Positions 1-6,645 of a stretch of DNA of 6,730 bases are shown here, one piece after another. The stretch is from CAZTAO01 sp964611645 (GTDB taxonomy: Bacteria > Armatimonadota > UBA5829). The translations under genes were made by a program, and so were the position numbers. The notes under the pieces are model-generated. The model made no database searches, was not told the origin of the DNA, and was given only the letters and a program-made list of their open reading frames with translations. The stretch covers positions 1 through 6,730 of the forward strand of contig CAZTAO010000122.1 in the NCBI GenBank assembly GCA_964611645.1, in the 5' to 3' direction. Each line of letters starts with the position of its first letter. Position 1 is the stretch's first letter.

Positions 1-28
1 TAGTATCGCTCAAGTCAGGAAGTCAAAC

Positions 29-35
29 AAGGTGG
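29..35 (+). promoter_or_regulatory. Candidate ribosome binding site for the TTG start at 43
   Basis: AAGGTGG lies 7 bases before the TTG at 43. It is the only support for that start, since the codon is rare and the protein seems short at its N-terminus. It sits inside a G-rich run, so the match could be chance. Confidence 0.4.
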
Positions 36-42
36 GGGTGGT

Positions 43-1188
43 TTGACGCTTACGCTTAGGGAGATAGTGGAGCGGTACAGGTACTCGGATGTGGGCAAGG
101 TCCTGCTGGCGGTTAACAGTGGGGATATGACCTGGTATCCGGGCTCGAAGGTCGGGCGGCAGTACACTGGAGACGACAGCCGGGTGCTGCTGGTGGACCA
201 GTCGAAGAACATGCCCGGTTCGTATGTGTGGTCCGAAAAGACCATGCGGGATTCGCTGGTGGCGCTCTCGGCCAAGGGCATTTCGGTGGAGAACACTCTT
301 GCCCAGCACGCGCACTCAATGGGCCTGAGGCTCGATATTATGTATCGGCTGGGAATCGGCGGACACCTGCCGCCCTACAGAAGCGAGAAGGCCTACGTGC
401 AAGTCCATCCCGAGTTCAGGCAACTGACGAAGGACGGTACCCCCGCCGAAAAGGCCAGCTATGCGTTCCCCGAGGTGAGGGAGTTCATGCTCAACCTGAT
501 CCGCGAGGGGGTGGAGCGGTTCGATGTGGACGGCATCAACCTGTGCTTCACCAGAGGACCCCACTTCGTATACTACGAGAAGCCGGTGCTGGACGCATTC
601 AAGGCCAAGTATGGTGAGGATGCGCGAACGGTGGACCCGGCAGACCCGAGGCTCTCTGAGGTGAAGGCCGTTTTCATGACCGATTTCGTGAGGCAGGCCC
701 GGAAGATCCTGGACGAGGTCGGCAAGAAAAAGGGGCGGCGGCTGGAGATGTCTGTGTGGGTGTGGCCGAGCGCCAAAAACGTCTGGCTGGGGAAGACTCC
801 GATCCAGGAAGGGCTGGACGTCAAGGGTTGGATCCGGGAGGGCCTTCTGGACAGCGTCATCTGCCAGGAAGGGTTCGACGAGGAGTATATGAAGCTGGGC
901 AAGGAGAAGAACTGCGAGTTCATCTACTTCTCCGGTTTCACTGGTGAGAAAGCCATGAGCCCCGCCAACGCGGTGGCCGGGTACAAGGCGGGGGTGGACG
1001 GGTTTGCCTACTGGGACATAGACTCCGTCCAGGATACTCCCTCATACTGGCAGTGGCTGAGCCGAATCGGGCATAGAGACGAGATGGAGAACTGGAAGGA
1101 TCCGGGGCGAACCCTGATGCCGCTCAGATCCATCGGAGGCTTTGATGTTATACAGAGCCTCGAGCAGGACGTGTATTCAGGGGGATAG
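43..1188 (+). CDS. Family-10-like glycosidase TIM-barrel protein, N-terminus uncertain
   Basis: The 381-residue reading resembles the glycosidase-like TIM-barrel proteins loosely named 'family 10 glycosylhydrolase', common in Armatimonadota and Planctomycetota; the substrate cannot be told. Visible core: NSGDMTWYPG near residues 25-34, a strand ending VDGINLCFTRGPHF at about 162-175 (barrel strand with conserved D and R), an EPV-like segment with DAFKAKYGED at 184-193, a strand LEMSVWVWP at 234-242, and GFAYWDID at 320-327. The C-terminus (IGGFDVIQSLEQDVYSGG) reads as a natural end. The TTG start is chosen because an in-frame TAG lies at 1-3, no ATG or GTG exists between, and AAGGTGG sits 7 bases upstream. 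Family members usually have roughly 20-30 more residues covering the first barrel strand, so the true start may lie before the window, with a frameshift or sequencing error in the G-rich tract at 31-42. No signal peptide is visible in this reading. Family assignment is recognition by eye, not a search. Confidence 0.75.
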   Translation: MTLTLREIVERYRYSDVGKVLLAVNSGDMTWYPGSKVGRQYTGDDSRVLLVDQSKNMPGSYVWSEKTMRDSLVALSAKGISVENTLAQHAHSMGLRLDIMYRLGIGGHLPPYRSEKAYVQVHPEFRQLTKDGTPAEKASYAFPEVREFMLNLIREGVERFDVDGINLCFTRGPHFVYYEKPVLDAFKAKYGEDARTVDPADPRLSEVKAVFMTDFVRQARKILDEVGKKKGRRLEMSVWVWPSAKNVWLGKTPIQEGLDVKGWIREGLLDSVICQEGFDEEYMKLGKEKNCEFIYFSGFTGEKAMSPANAVAGYKAGVDGFAYWDIDSVQDTPSYWQWLSRIGHRDEMENWKDPGRTLMPLRSIGGFDVIQSLEQDVYSGG

Positions 1189-1192
1189 GCGG

Positions 1193-1981
1193 TCAGCCTT
1201 CCTCAATCACCCAGAGGGTGTTGTCCGCGGGGACGGTCAGCGTCTGCGAGTAATGTATCACCCGGCAGACTTCCTTCCCGCCGATCTCAACGGGCGTGGG
1301 CTTCTCCAGGATGAAGTCCGCGAAGGCGCTGGTGCGGGTCTCGTAGGCTATGAAGGCCAGCGAGAGCGACTGCGCCCAGGAATCGCACCGGTGCGAGAGG
1401 TCCGGGTACACCACCGGGCCAGTGTCTATCTGGATGACATCGGGGTTGTAGTGGATGTTGATGGTCTTGACCGGGTATTCTATCTCTGCCCTCTGCCCGG
1501 TCTCCCGGTTGGCGATGGCGGTCTTTCCTATTATCGGCAGAAACGCCCGCGAAGCCTCCACAAACTCCTGGAAAGTGCCCAAACGCCGCACTTTCTCGGA
1601 TGTAACCAGGTGAACATCCGGCCTGCCCCACGGCTGGTTATCTGACGCCCTGATTATCGACTTGTAGGGCGTCACATCCATAATGGCTTTGCGCCGGAAT
1701 ATCAGCATGTCGGCCTGGCCGAAGACCGGGATGAAGTCGTAGTTGCCCGGCACAAAGAGGTCGCCCGGGCCTTTGGCGGTGAATGTGTTTTCGGCCTTGC
1801 AGGAGCCGCACTGGAAGTAGGTAGCAAAGACGGGATCGCGGTCGTCGTACAGCCGCACCACCGACTCAACCCAGAACCTCGGATCATTGTGCGCGGGATT
1901 GTCCTTGCCCGTAACCGCGCTGCCGTTACCGTTGACAAACGACCGCCCGAAGTCTATACAACTGTGTATCTGCTTCTTCAT
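1193..1981 (-). CDS. Unrecognised 262-residue cytoplasmic protein
   Basis: I do not recognise this family. The start MKKQIHSC at 1981 is chosen over an in-frame ATG ten codons upstream (2011) because GAGGAG lies 6 bases before it. The protein has no signal peptide or membrane segment and looks like a soluble alpha/beta fold. Visible points: a CGSC pair at residues 58-61 (with only these two close cysteines it is not a full zinc ribbon), a hydrophobic FGQADMLIFRRKAIMDV segment at 87-103, KTINIHYNPDVIQIDTG at 172-188, and a likely terminal strand NTLWVIEE. It is the last of three same-strand genes, 76 bases after the exported glycosidase-like gene, and its stop is 4 bases from the stop of the convergent gene at 43-1188. 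The clean binding site, coding texture and lack of internal stops make a real gene likely; any function would be a guess. Confidence 0.85.
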   Translation of the reverse strand: MKKQIHSCIDFGRSFVNGNGSAVTGKDNPAHNDPRFWVESVVRLYDDRDPVFATYFQCGSCKAENTFTAKGPGDLFVPGNYDFIPVFGQADMLIFRRKAIMDVTPYKSIIRASDNQPWGRPDVHLVTSEKVRRLGTFQEFVEASRAFLPIIGKTAIANRETGQRAEIEYPVKTINIHYNPDVIQIDTGPVVYPDLSHRCDSWAQSLSLAFIAYETRTSAFADFILEKPTPVEIGGKEVCRVIHYSQTLTVPADNTLWVIEEG

Positions 1982-1987
1982 GCGAAA

Positions 1988-1993
1988 CTCCTC
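1988..1993 (-). promoter_or_regulatory. Ribosome binding site fixing the start at 1981
   Basis: Minus-strand GAGGAG is followed by 6 bases (TTTCGC) and ATG at 1981. The alternative ATG at 2011 has no comparable site, so this decides the start. Confidence 0.7.
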
Positions 1994-2057
1994 TGTGGTA
2001 TTGCCGGGCATCTGCTCTCCGGACGGCCTGGTCTGCGCGCTGCGGGGCCGGACGGGT

Positions 2058-3278
2058 CTACGGCAGCAGGAAGAGCCTGCCTTCTCCGCTGTCCAGACTC
2101 AGTTGCAGCCCCGGCATCGCGGGGGAATCGTCCCTGGCCGGTTTCTCTTTCCCATCCGCCGCGTCTACTTCCATAACTATCCCATCGGCTGCATCGAATG
2201 CCACGGTCGGCCACGCTGTGTAGTTGTGGTTGTAGTTGTTGAGCATCACGGCGCGACGACCGTCTGCGTGTTTGAAAACGCCGATGAGATAATCCCCGCC
2301 CCCTTCGATGCTCTTGACAGGCGTACCTTCCAAAGCTTTGGCAACGTCGTCTCCCGGCCGGATTCGTATAACGTCCACGCTGGTCAGCTTCATCAGTGTC
2401 GGACCCATATTCCTTATTCCCATATTGATGCGCTTTGCCTGCTCATAGTGGCGAGTTTTGCGCCCTTCGGCAGTTATTATCGCTCCGCCTTTGGGGAACT
2501 CGCCTCCCTGAGGGGTCCAGTAGCAGAAGTAGAGGACTCCTTTGGCGCCGTAGGCGATGGAGGTGTACACCTGCCAGCGGATGTGCGACTCGGTCGGATC
2601 ATCCTGCCCACCAAAAGGCATGGTGTTGAAGAAGTTCCAGAACGGGATTCCATTCTCCAGCGATTGCTTGCGCATTGAGGCCAGGTTGGCACAGTATAGG
2701 TCCCGGCCGTCTGCTGTCGGGGTCATCATCGGGTAGTGGTCCATGCTCAGAACGTCGCACCCGGTCTCGCGCGCATATCGCCCGACGTAGTCATCGTAGC
2801 TCGCCGTCCCCAACTGTTCGGCGGACGCGTAGTTTGGAAACAGGTTGAAGTATGCAAGCTTCCCGGGACGGTTCTTGCGAACGGCGTCCACCAGAGCCTT
2901 GATTCTCGGGATCGACCCGACCGGAGGCTCATCCACGACGTGGTAGCCCCAACAGGCCGGGTGATCGGCCAACTTTGCGGGGTTGTTCGGGTCACCCACA
3001 ACGATGGCCTTCAGGCCATATTTCCGGCAGAGGTCCAACTGCTTCACAACCTGCTTGTCGCTCGACGGCCCGAAAGCCCCGTGAACCAGGGTGAAGTTGG
3101 CGTCGGCTATCTCTTTATACCGGGTGTCCGTGATCTGGTCCGAGGGCGGATCGACCCAGAACCCGATAACAAACCTGTCCTGCACGAAGCGCGCGCTCTT
3201 CTGGGAGCCCGGCGATGCTTGGACGGCCAGGAACGAAAAGGCAAGAGCCGCGAGAAGCGAGATACAAGTAGTTCGCAA
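2058..3278 (-). CDS. Exported glycoside-hydrolase-like protein (TIM barrel plus C-terminal beta domain)
   Basis: The 406-residue product starts at TTG 3278 (MRTTCISLLAALAFSFLAVQA), a typical Sec signal peptide with likely cleavage after VQA-S (about residue 21), so it should act outside the cytoplasm. Motifs of GH42-like or related barrel proteins follow: WGYHVVDEPP at 110-119, where E117 is in the place of an acid/base residue; DVLSMDHYPMM at 175-185; PFWNFFNTM at 212-220; and IRWQVYTSIAYGAKGVLYFCYWTP at 233-256, a hallmark strand near the barrel end. The C-terminal part from about 300, with YLIGVFKHADGRRAVMLNNYN, reads as a beta-sandwich as in many glycosidases. I cannot point to a sure nucleophile, so activity and substrate are open. 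It is the middle gene of a three-gene minus-strand run, 78 bases after the SIMPL gene. In-frame upstream starts at 3293 and 3344 are less likely: neither has a good binding site, and the 3344 start lies in a repeat. Confidence 0.85.
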   Translation of the reverse strand: MRTTCISLLAALAFSFLAVQASPGSQKSARFVQDRFVIGFWVDPPSDQITDTRYKEIADANFTLVHGAFGPSSDKQVVKQLDLCRKYGLKAIVVGDPNNPAKLADHPACWGYHVVDEPPVGSIPRIKALVDAVRKNRPGKLAYFNLFPNYASAEQLGTASYDDYVGRYARETGCDVLSMDHYPMMTPTADGRDLYCANLASMRKQSLENGIPFWNFFNTMPFGGQDDPTESHIRWQVYTSIAYGAKGVLYFCYWTPQGGEFPKGGAIITAEGRKTRHYEQAKRINMGIRNMGPTLMKLTSVDVIRIRPGDDVAKALEGTPVKSIEGGGDYLIGVFKHADGRRAVMLNNYNHNYTAWPTVAFDAADGIVMEVDAADGKEKPARDDSPAMPGLQLSLDSGEGRLFLLP

Positions 3279-3286
3279 TGAGTTGT

Positions 3287-3291
3287 CCTCC
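3287..3291 (-). promoter_or_regulatory. Ribosome binding site deciding a TTG start at 3278
   Basis: Minus-strand GGAGG is followed by 8 bases and TTG at 3278. The GGAGG overlaps the competing ATG at 3293 (ATGGAGGAC), which itself lacks a binding site. Starting at TTG places a basic residue directly before the hydrophobic core of the signal peptide, which supports this choice. Confidence 0.6.
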
Positions 3292-3323
3292 ATTGGTTGG
3301 TTGTATGCATCGGGACGCGCCAG

Positions 3324-3347
3324 AGGCTGAAACAAGTTCAGCATGAC
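3324..3347. repeat. Short dispersed intergenic repeat (GCTGAACTTGTTTCAGC type)
   Basis: On the minus strand GTCATGCTGAACTTGTTTC continues into AGCCTC. It matches the core of a repeat often met between genes in many bacterial genomes, recognisable by its conceptual translation HAELVSAS. It contains a perfect 6-base stem (plus-strand GCTGAA 3326-3331, TTCAGC 3337-3342) with a 5-base loop. No T-run follows, so it is not a standard terminator. It sits in the 78-base gap between the SIMPL gene and the glycosidase-like gene. Only one copy is in the window, so the repeat status rests on recognition of the sequence. Confidence 0.6.
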
Positions 3348-3356
3348 CTGTGCAAC

Positions 3357-4145
3357 CTACTTCTCGTGAGCTACGTAAGGATTCTCCGGATGGGCCGTGA
3401 ATGTCACAACCACATCCGCTGTGATCGATTCGATCCCCGGGGCGGCGAATGTGTTGGTCGTGCGCATTTCGACCGCGTCCGATAGGGTGAAGCCATACTC
3501 CCGACGAGCCCCGAAGACGGAGCCATTCACGAATGACGTGTCGAACTGGCTGGCTCGGCCGTAGAGGTCCTGGTCCACCACGCTGCTCACGAAGAATATC
3601 TTGAGACCGGCTGACTTGGCTACTTGTTCGGCCCTTGCGCGGGCGTTCTCGACGGCCAGGGCCGTTGCCTTGGTCTGCAATGCCGCAGGGTCGGAGAAGC
3701 TGTAGTAGATGGACTCCACGCTGGTCGCGCCCGCCCGGGTGCACGCATCCACTGCCTTTCCCAGCTTCTTGGCATCGCGGATGGTGACTGTGAAGCTGTT
3801 GGCGACCTTGTAGAAGGGGGCTGTTTGTTTGCGGGGGTTGGTGTTCTCCGGGCGCACTACCCCGGCCCAGTAGAAGTCCGTGGCTATATCGGTCCGCTGA
3901 ACGCCGAACTTGGCGAGCGCCTGGCGCACGACATCGACTTTCTTGCGGTTGGCATCGTTGGCGCGCCGGGCTGCCGAGGGAAGATCGCGCGATACTATCT
4001 TGACGGTGAACTCGCCAACGTCCGGCACAGCCTTCACCTCGCCATGCCCTCTCAGGACGATCTTGTTGTCGAGCGCCTGCGCGCCGCAGTGGACGGCAAG
4101 CACGGTAAGCAAAGCAACCACAATTACCGGCAGTACTCTACGCAT
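3357..4145 (-). CDS. SIMPL-domain (DUF541) exported protein
   Basis: The 262-residue product matches the SIMPL/DUF541 family from end to end. This is a family of periplasmic or surface proteins with no settled biochemical role (members include E. coli YggE and periplasmic BP26-type antigens). A signal peptide MRRVLPVIVVALLTVLAVHCGAQA with cleavage after AQA is clear. The cysteine at 20 is preceded by histidine, so it is a poor lipobox. Family signatures: IVLRGHGEVKAVPDVGEFTV at 29-48; GVQRTDIATDFYWAGV at 81-96; YKVANSFTVTIRDAKKLGKAVDACTRAGA at 112-140; the alanine-rich helix QTKATALAVENARARAEQVAKSAG at 157-180; and a terminal strand ITADVVVTFTA. The start is set by GGAGG 7 bases before ATG 4145. 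It is the first gene of a minus-strand run with the exported glycosidase-like gene downstream, and is divergent from the VOC gene, with a candidate promoter at 4206-4235. Confidence 0.93.
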   Translation of the reverse strand: MRRVLPVIVVALLTVLAVHCGAQALDNKIVLRGHGEVKAVPDVGEFTVKIVSRDLPSAARRANDANRKKVDVVRQALAKFGVQRTDIATDFYWAGVVRPENTNPRKQTAPFYKVANSFTVTIRDAKKLGKAVDACTRAGATSVESIYYSFSDPAALQTKATALAVENARARAEQVAKSAGLKIFFVSSVVDQDLYGRASQFDTSFVNGSVFGARREYGFTLSDAVEMRTTNTFAAPGIESITADVVVTFTAHPENPYVAHEK

Positions 4146-4205
4146 AGCAGGTCCTCCAAAGTAATCGGCCCGTCAGTTGCCGCGAGGCGGGCACAACGGT
4201 GGCTT

Positions 4206-4235
4206 ATTGTAGCGCAAGAAAGTCATGATTAGCAA
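4206..4235 (-). promoter_or_regulatory. Candidate sigma-70-like promoter for the SIMPL gene run
   Basis: Read on the minus strand, TTGCTA (4235-4230) and TACAAT (4211-4206) are 18 bases apart, matching TTGACA and TATAAT at 4 and 5 of 6 positions. It lies about 60 bases before the ATG at 4145, in the divergent gap shared with the VOC gene. Placement and spacing are good; no start-site data exist. Confidence 0.45.
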
Positions 4236-4310
4236 AAGCGCAACGGTTTGGTCTGGGTATATTCAGGATAGTTGGCCGCGGGATATGCGGCGACAGCAAG
4301 GAGAATGGCT

Positions 4311-4808
4311 ATGCCTGAGACTACGAAGATACCTGCCGCCACGCACATTACGTTGACCCTTACAGTGAAGGATGCGGCGCGGGCGATTGATTTCTACAAG
4401 AAGGCATTCGGAGCCGAGGAATTGACGCGGATGGCCAGCCCGGACGGGCAATCGATAATGCACGCGGAACTGAAGTTCGGGGACACGGTGATATTCCTGA
4501 ACGATGAGGTTCCCGGAACGCCCATTCGGTCTCCGCAGACCCTTGGGGGCGCGACCGGAAGCATGTATTTCTCTGTGCCGGATGTGGACCCGGTGTTCAA
4601 AAAGGCCTTGGATGCGGGCGCGAAGCAGGAGATGGCTGTCGAGGACATGTTCTGGGGAGACCGCATGGGTTCGGTAGTCGATCCTTTCGGCCACCACTGG
4701 TCCATAGGGACCCACAAAGAGGATCTATCGCCCGAGGAGATGAACAAGCGGGCGAAGACATTCTTCGACGAATGGGCCAAAAGGCACCCAGGCGAAGGGA
4801 CCGTCTAG
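4311..4808 (+). CDS. PhnB-like VOC (glyoxalase/bleomycin-resistance superfamily) protein
   Basis: The 165-residue product matches the PhnB-like branch of the vicinal-oxygen-chelate superfamily, metal-dependent enzymes or binding proteins that work as dimers with paired beta-alpha-beta-beta-beta units; the substrate is not fixed by sequence. Signatures in order: ITLTLTVKDAARAIDFYKKAFGAEE at 13-37; DGQSIMHAELKFGDTVIFLNDE at 45-66; SPQTLGG at 74-80; MYFSVPDVDPVFKKALDAGA at 85-104; and DMFWGDRMGSVVDPFGHHWSIGTHKEDL at 112-139, including the DPFGHxW block that carries likely metal ligands. The start at ATG 4311 has AAGGAG 7 bases upstream. An ATG at 4305 is too close to that site, and the TTG at 4272 has none. 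It stands alone on the plus strand, divergent from the SIMPL gene and convergent with the HEAT lipoprotein gene. Confidence 0.93.
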   Translation: MPETTKIPAATHITLTLTVKDAARAIDFYKKAFGAEELTRMASPDGQSIMHAELKFGDTVIFLNDEVPGTPIRSPQTLGGATGSMYFSVPDVDPVFKKALDAGAKQEMAVEDMFWGDRMGSVVDPFGHHWSIGTHKEDLSPEEMNKRAKTFFDEWAKRHPGEGTV

Positions 4809-4879
4809 AGAGCCTGGCTGATGCATCCGGGGGGAGAGGTAGCACCAAGCCGCCGCAGTGTGCGAGACGGAGGCTCAGG

Positions 4880-4905
4880 GGGAGCTTCGCCCTCCCATTC
4901 TTTCT
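4880..4905 (+). terminator. Weak candidate terminator after the VOC gene
   Basis: GGGAG (4880-4884) pairs with CTCCC (4892-4896) across a 7-base loop, followed by ATTCTTTCT with six T in nine bases. The stem is only 5 bp, so it would be a weak rho-independent terminator. It lies 72 bases after the VOC stop in the convergent gap 4809-4948, in which I see no other feature. Confidence 0.35.
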
Positions 4906-4948
4906 GTGCTGCGCTACATTGTGCCTGCCGGCTCGAGAAGGCGCGGAC

Positions 4949-6517
4949 TCATCGCGGCTTGCCGTCCTGGAATGGCTGCTTGTCCCGAAAGCTGTCCTTG
5001 TTGGCGCTCCACCATTCCTGCCATTGCTCTGCAGTTCCGAACCACCCTCCAGTGACGTCGCGAAGAGCTAACTTGGCCGGAAGCTGTTCCTGGTATGTCC
5101 CGTGCGCAAATATCTCAAAGAGCCGATCAACCGCGCGCGGGTCTTGGACTGTCTTCTGCGCCCTCACGGCGCTCATTCGCACCGATACCGACGTGTCGTT
5201 CAGCCCGGCAAGAATGACATCCGCGCCAGCCGGGTCGCCCATACGGGCGAGAGCCGTCACTACCGCTGAACGCACGTCCTCCGACTTATCGCTCGATGCG
5301 CGTATAAGAACGGGCACAGCCCTCCTGTCGCCGGACCGGCCCAGTCCGTCAGCCGCGCGGGAACGAACCCACCACGATGGTGAACTCTGCACCACACCTA
5401 TCAGCGCGTCCGTTGCGCGGCGGTCTTTGAAAGCCCCCAGAACCCCGGCCGCGCTGGCGCGGACTTTCTCCGAGCCGCTGTTGAGTGTCTCGATAAGAGG
5501 GCCAACTGCCTCTGGAGGGGTGAGTTGCCCGAGCCGGTCTATCGCGTGGCACTTGACGAAGTCGTTCGGATCTTTGAGCATCTTCAGCAGTGCCTGAGCC
5601 GCCTCCGGCCCGCCTATCTCGACCAGTTGCCCGCCGATGACGAAGCTGTCGCTATTGGCCGCCAGCTCAGCGAGATAGGGGGCGGCGTACTTGCTCTTGA
5701 TGTTGGCCAGAGCTTTGACCACATAGTCCCGCCGAGGGCGCTGGAGTGTACGAAGCAGTTCACGGAGAGGACCTTCAGCCTTCCTCTTCTCGATTCCCCG
5801 GAACGCCATTGCCGCGGGATTGGCAATGTCTTCATACTCGGGCAGACTCAGAACCTCCAGCAGAGCCTCGAGCGCTACCGGCTGAGTCGAGATGCCGAGT
5901 CTGGCAGTGCAGAAATCCCGCCCGAGATCGCTCCATCTCGGATAGGGCTTCTTCCCGCCAGGCGGTGTCTCCCAGCCCTTCAACATAGTCTCAATCATAT
6001 AGGCTGTGCCATCCTCGCCGCCCCAGAGCTTCAGAGTCTTCTCTCGCCTCTTTTCCTGTTCCAGCTTTGACCCGGACATCCGCCCGTACTCGGCTATGGG
6101 AGCAAGCGCCCACCCAAGAATGGTCTGAGTAGGCGCCGGATGGGCACGTTCAGCGAATCCGACGGCGCCTTTGACCTCCTTGTCTAAAGCGCTGTACACG
6201 TCCGGCCTCTCTATCCGCCCCGCCATCGCCTTGGCAAGCTCGGCCACGCGCCAGTCACGGCTTCCGGCTTGGTTCTTCAGTGAAGGCAGCGCGCTTGGCC
6301 CCATCGCCACGATCTGGTCCCGTAGGTCGCGGTAGGTGCTGCCGGTTGCCGTGGCTGCCGTTGCCTTCCGAAAAAGTTGGGCGGTGGGCGAATTGTCGCT
6401 CTGTGGCGGCGGAAACCCCGCCACCGTTGCCGAATCATCACTCGTTGACGGCGAACAGCCTGCCACGATGGCCGCAGCCAGAGTTACGGCTATCACTATC
6501 CCCAGCAATCTCGTCAT
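4949..6517 (-). CDS. HEAT-repeat lipoprotein with C-terminal W-x-x-W-W motif
   Basis: The 522-residue product starts MTRLLGIVIAVTLAAAIVAGC, a lipoprotein signal with lipobox VAGC and lipidated C21 followed by serine, so it should be membrane-anchored on the outer face, probably to the outer membrane if there is one. A low-complexity linker (about 22-45) leads to a helical region of no recognised family (about 46-255). It contains GMxGSKLEQEKRREK-type charged helices and a GWETPPGGKKPYPRW segment. From about 263 to 457 there are five to six HEAT/PBS-lyase-like repeats of about 30 residues, for example EAVGPLIETLNSGSEKVRASAAGVLGAF and RAVPVLIRASSDKSEDVRSAVVTALARMGD, a protein-binding scaffold. 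The end (ALRDVTGGWFGTAEQWQEWWSAN, about 483-505) resembles a closing motif seen after HEAT arrays in Planctomycetota-type proteins. The start is fixed by AAGGAGG 5 bases before ATG 6517. The frame stays open upstream to the window edge, including ATG 6637, but that start would bury the lipoprotein signal. Partner unknown. Confidence 0.9.
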   Translation of the reverse strand: MTRLLGIVIAVTLAAAIVAGCSPSTSDDSATVAGFPPPQSDNSPTAQLFRKATAATATGSTYRDLRDQIVAMGPSALPSLKNQAGSRDWRVAELAKAMAGRIERPDVYSALDKEVKGAVGFAERAHPAPTQTILGWALAPIAEYGRMSGSKLEQEKRREKTLKLWGGEDGTAYMIETMLKGWETPPGGKKPYPRWSDLGRDFCTARLGISTQPVALEALLEVLSLPEYEDIANPAAMAFRGIEKRKAEGPLRELLRTLQRPRRDYVVKALANIKSKYAAPYLAELAANSDSFVIGGQLVEIGGPEAAQALLKMLKDPNDFVKCHAIDRLGQLTPPEAVGPLIETLNSGSEKVRASAAGVLGAFKDRRATDALIGVVQSSPSWWVRSRAADGLGRSGDRRAVPVLIRASSDKSEDVRSAVVTALARMGDPAGADVILAGLNDTSVSVRMSAVRAQKTVQDPRAVDRLFEIFAHGTYQEQLPAKLALRDVTGGWFGTAEQWQEWWSANKDSFRDKQPFQDGKPR

Positions 6518-6522
6518 ATCTG

Positions 6523-6529
6523 CCTCCTT
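6523..6529 (-). promoter_or_regulatory. Ribosome binding site of the HEAT lipoprotein gene
   Basis: Minus-strand AAGGAGG lies 5 bases before ATG 6517. Together with the lipobox this decides the start. Its first three bases are also the end of the second GTGCAAG copy, which can pair with an upstream CTTGCAC (see the leader entry). Confidence 0.75.
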
Positions 6530-6555
6530 GCACATATGTCTGATAATCCTTGCAC
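6526..6555. repeat. Direct repeat of 8 bases, 22-base period
   Basis: CCTTGCAC occurs at 6526-6533 and 6548-6555 (minus strand GTGCAAGG twice). The copy nearer the gene merges with the ribosome binding site. An inverted copy of seven of these bases is at 6592-6598. Confidence 0.75.
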
Positions 6556-6645
6556 CAGCCTGATCTCCCAGATACGGTTGAACCTTCACCCGTGCAAGCA
6601 GGTTTTCCTGCTTTCGGATGGCAGTTGCTTTTGCCATCGGGCAGT

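Noticed and set aside
1887..2678. Plus-strand open frame of 263 codons
   Set aside because: It overlaps two genes on the opposite strand that have signal peptide or family motifs and binding sites; its residues look like a GC-rich antisense shadow.
2736..3281. Plus-strand open frame of 181 codons
   Set aside because: Entirely antisense to the exported glycosidase-like gene, with no recognisable motif.
3115..3744. Minus-strand open frame of 209 codons
   Set aside because: Covers the end of the SIMPL gene and start of the glycosidase-like gene in another frame; it contains the HAELVSAS translation of the repeat.
3372..4145. SIMPL protein as a lipoprotein through Cys20
   Set aside because: The residue before the cysteine is histidine, unlike a lipobox, and an AQA cleavage site follows directly.
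3624..4232. Plus-strand open frame of 202 codons
   Set aside because: Antisense to the well-supported SIMPL gene and rich in shadow-type composition.
4240..4275. Plus-strand promoter for the VOC gene with TATATT at about 4259-4264
   Set aside because: No acceptable -35 box at 16-18 bases upstream; the gene needs a promoter here but I cannot place it.
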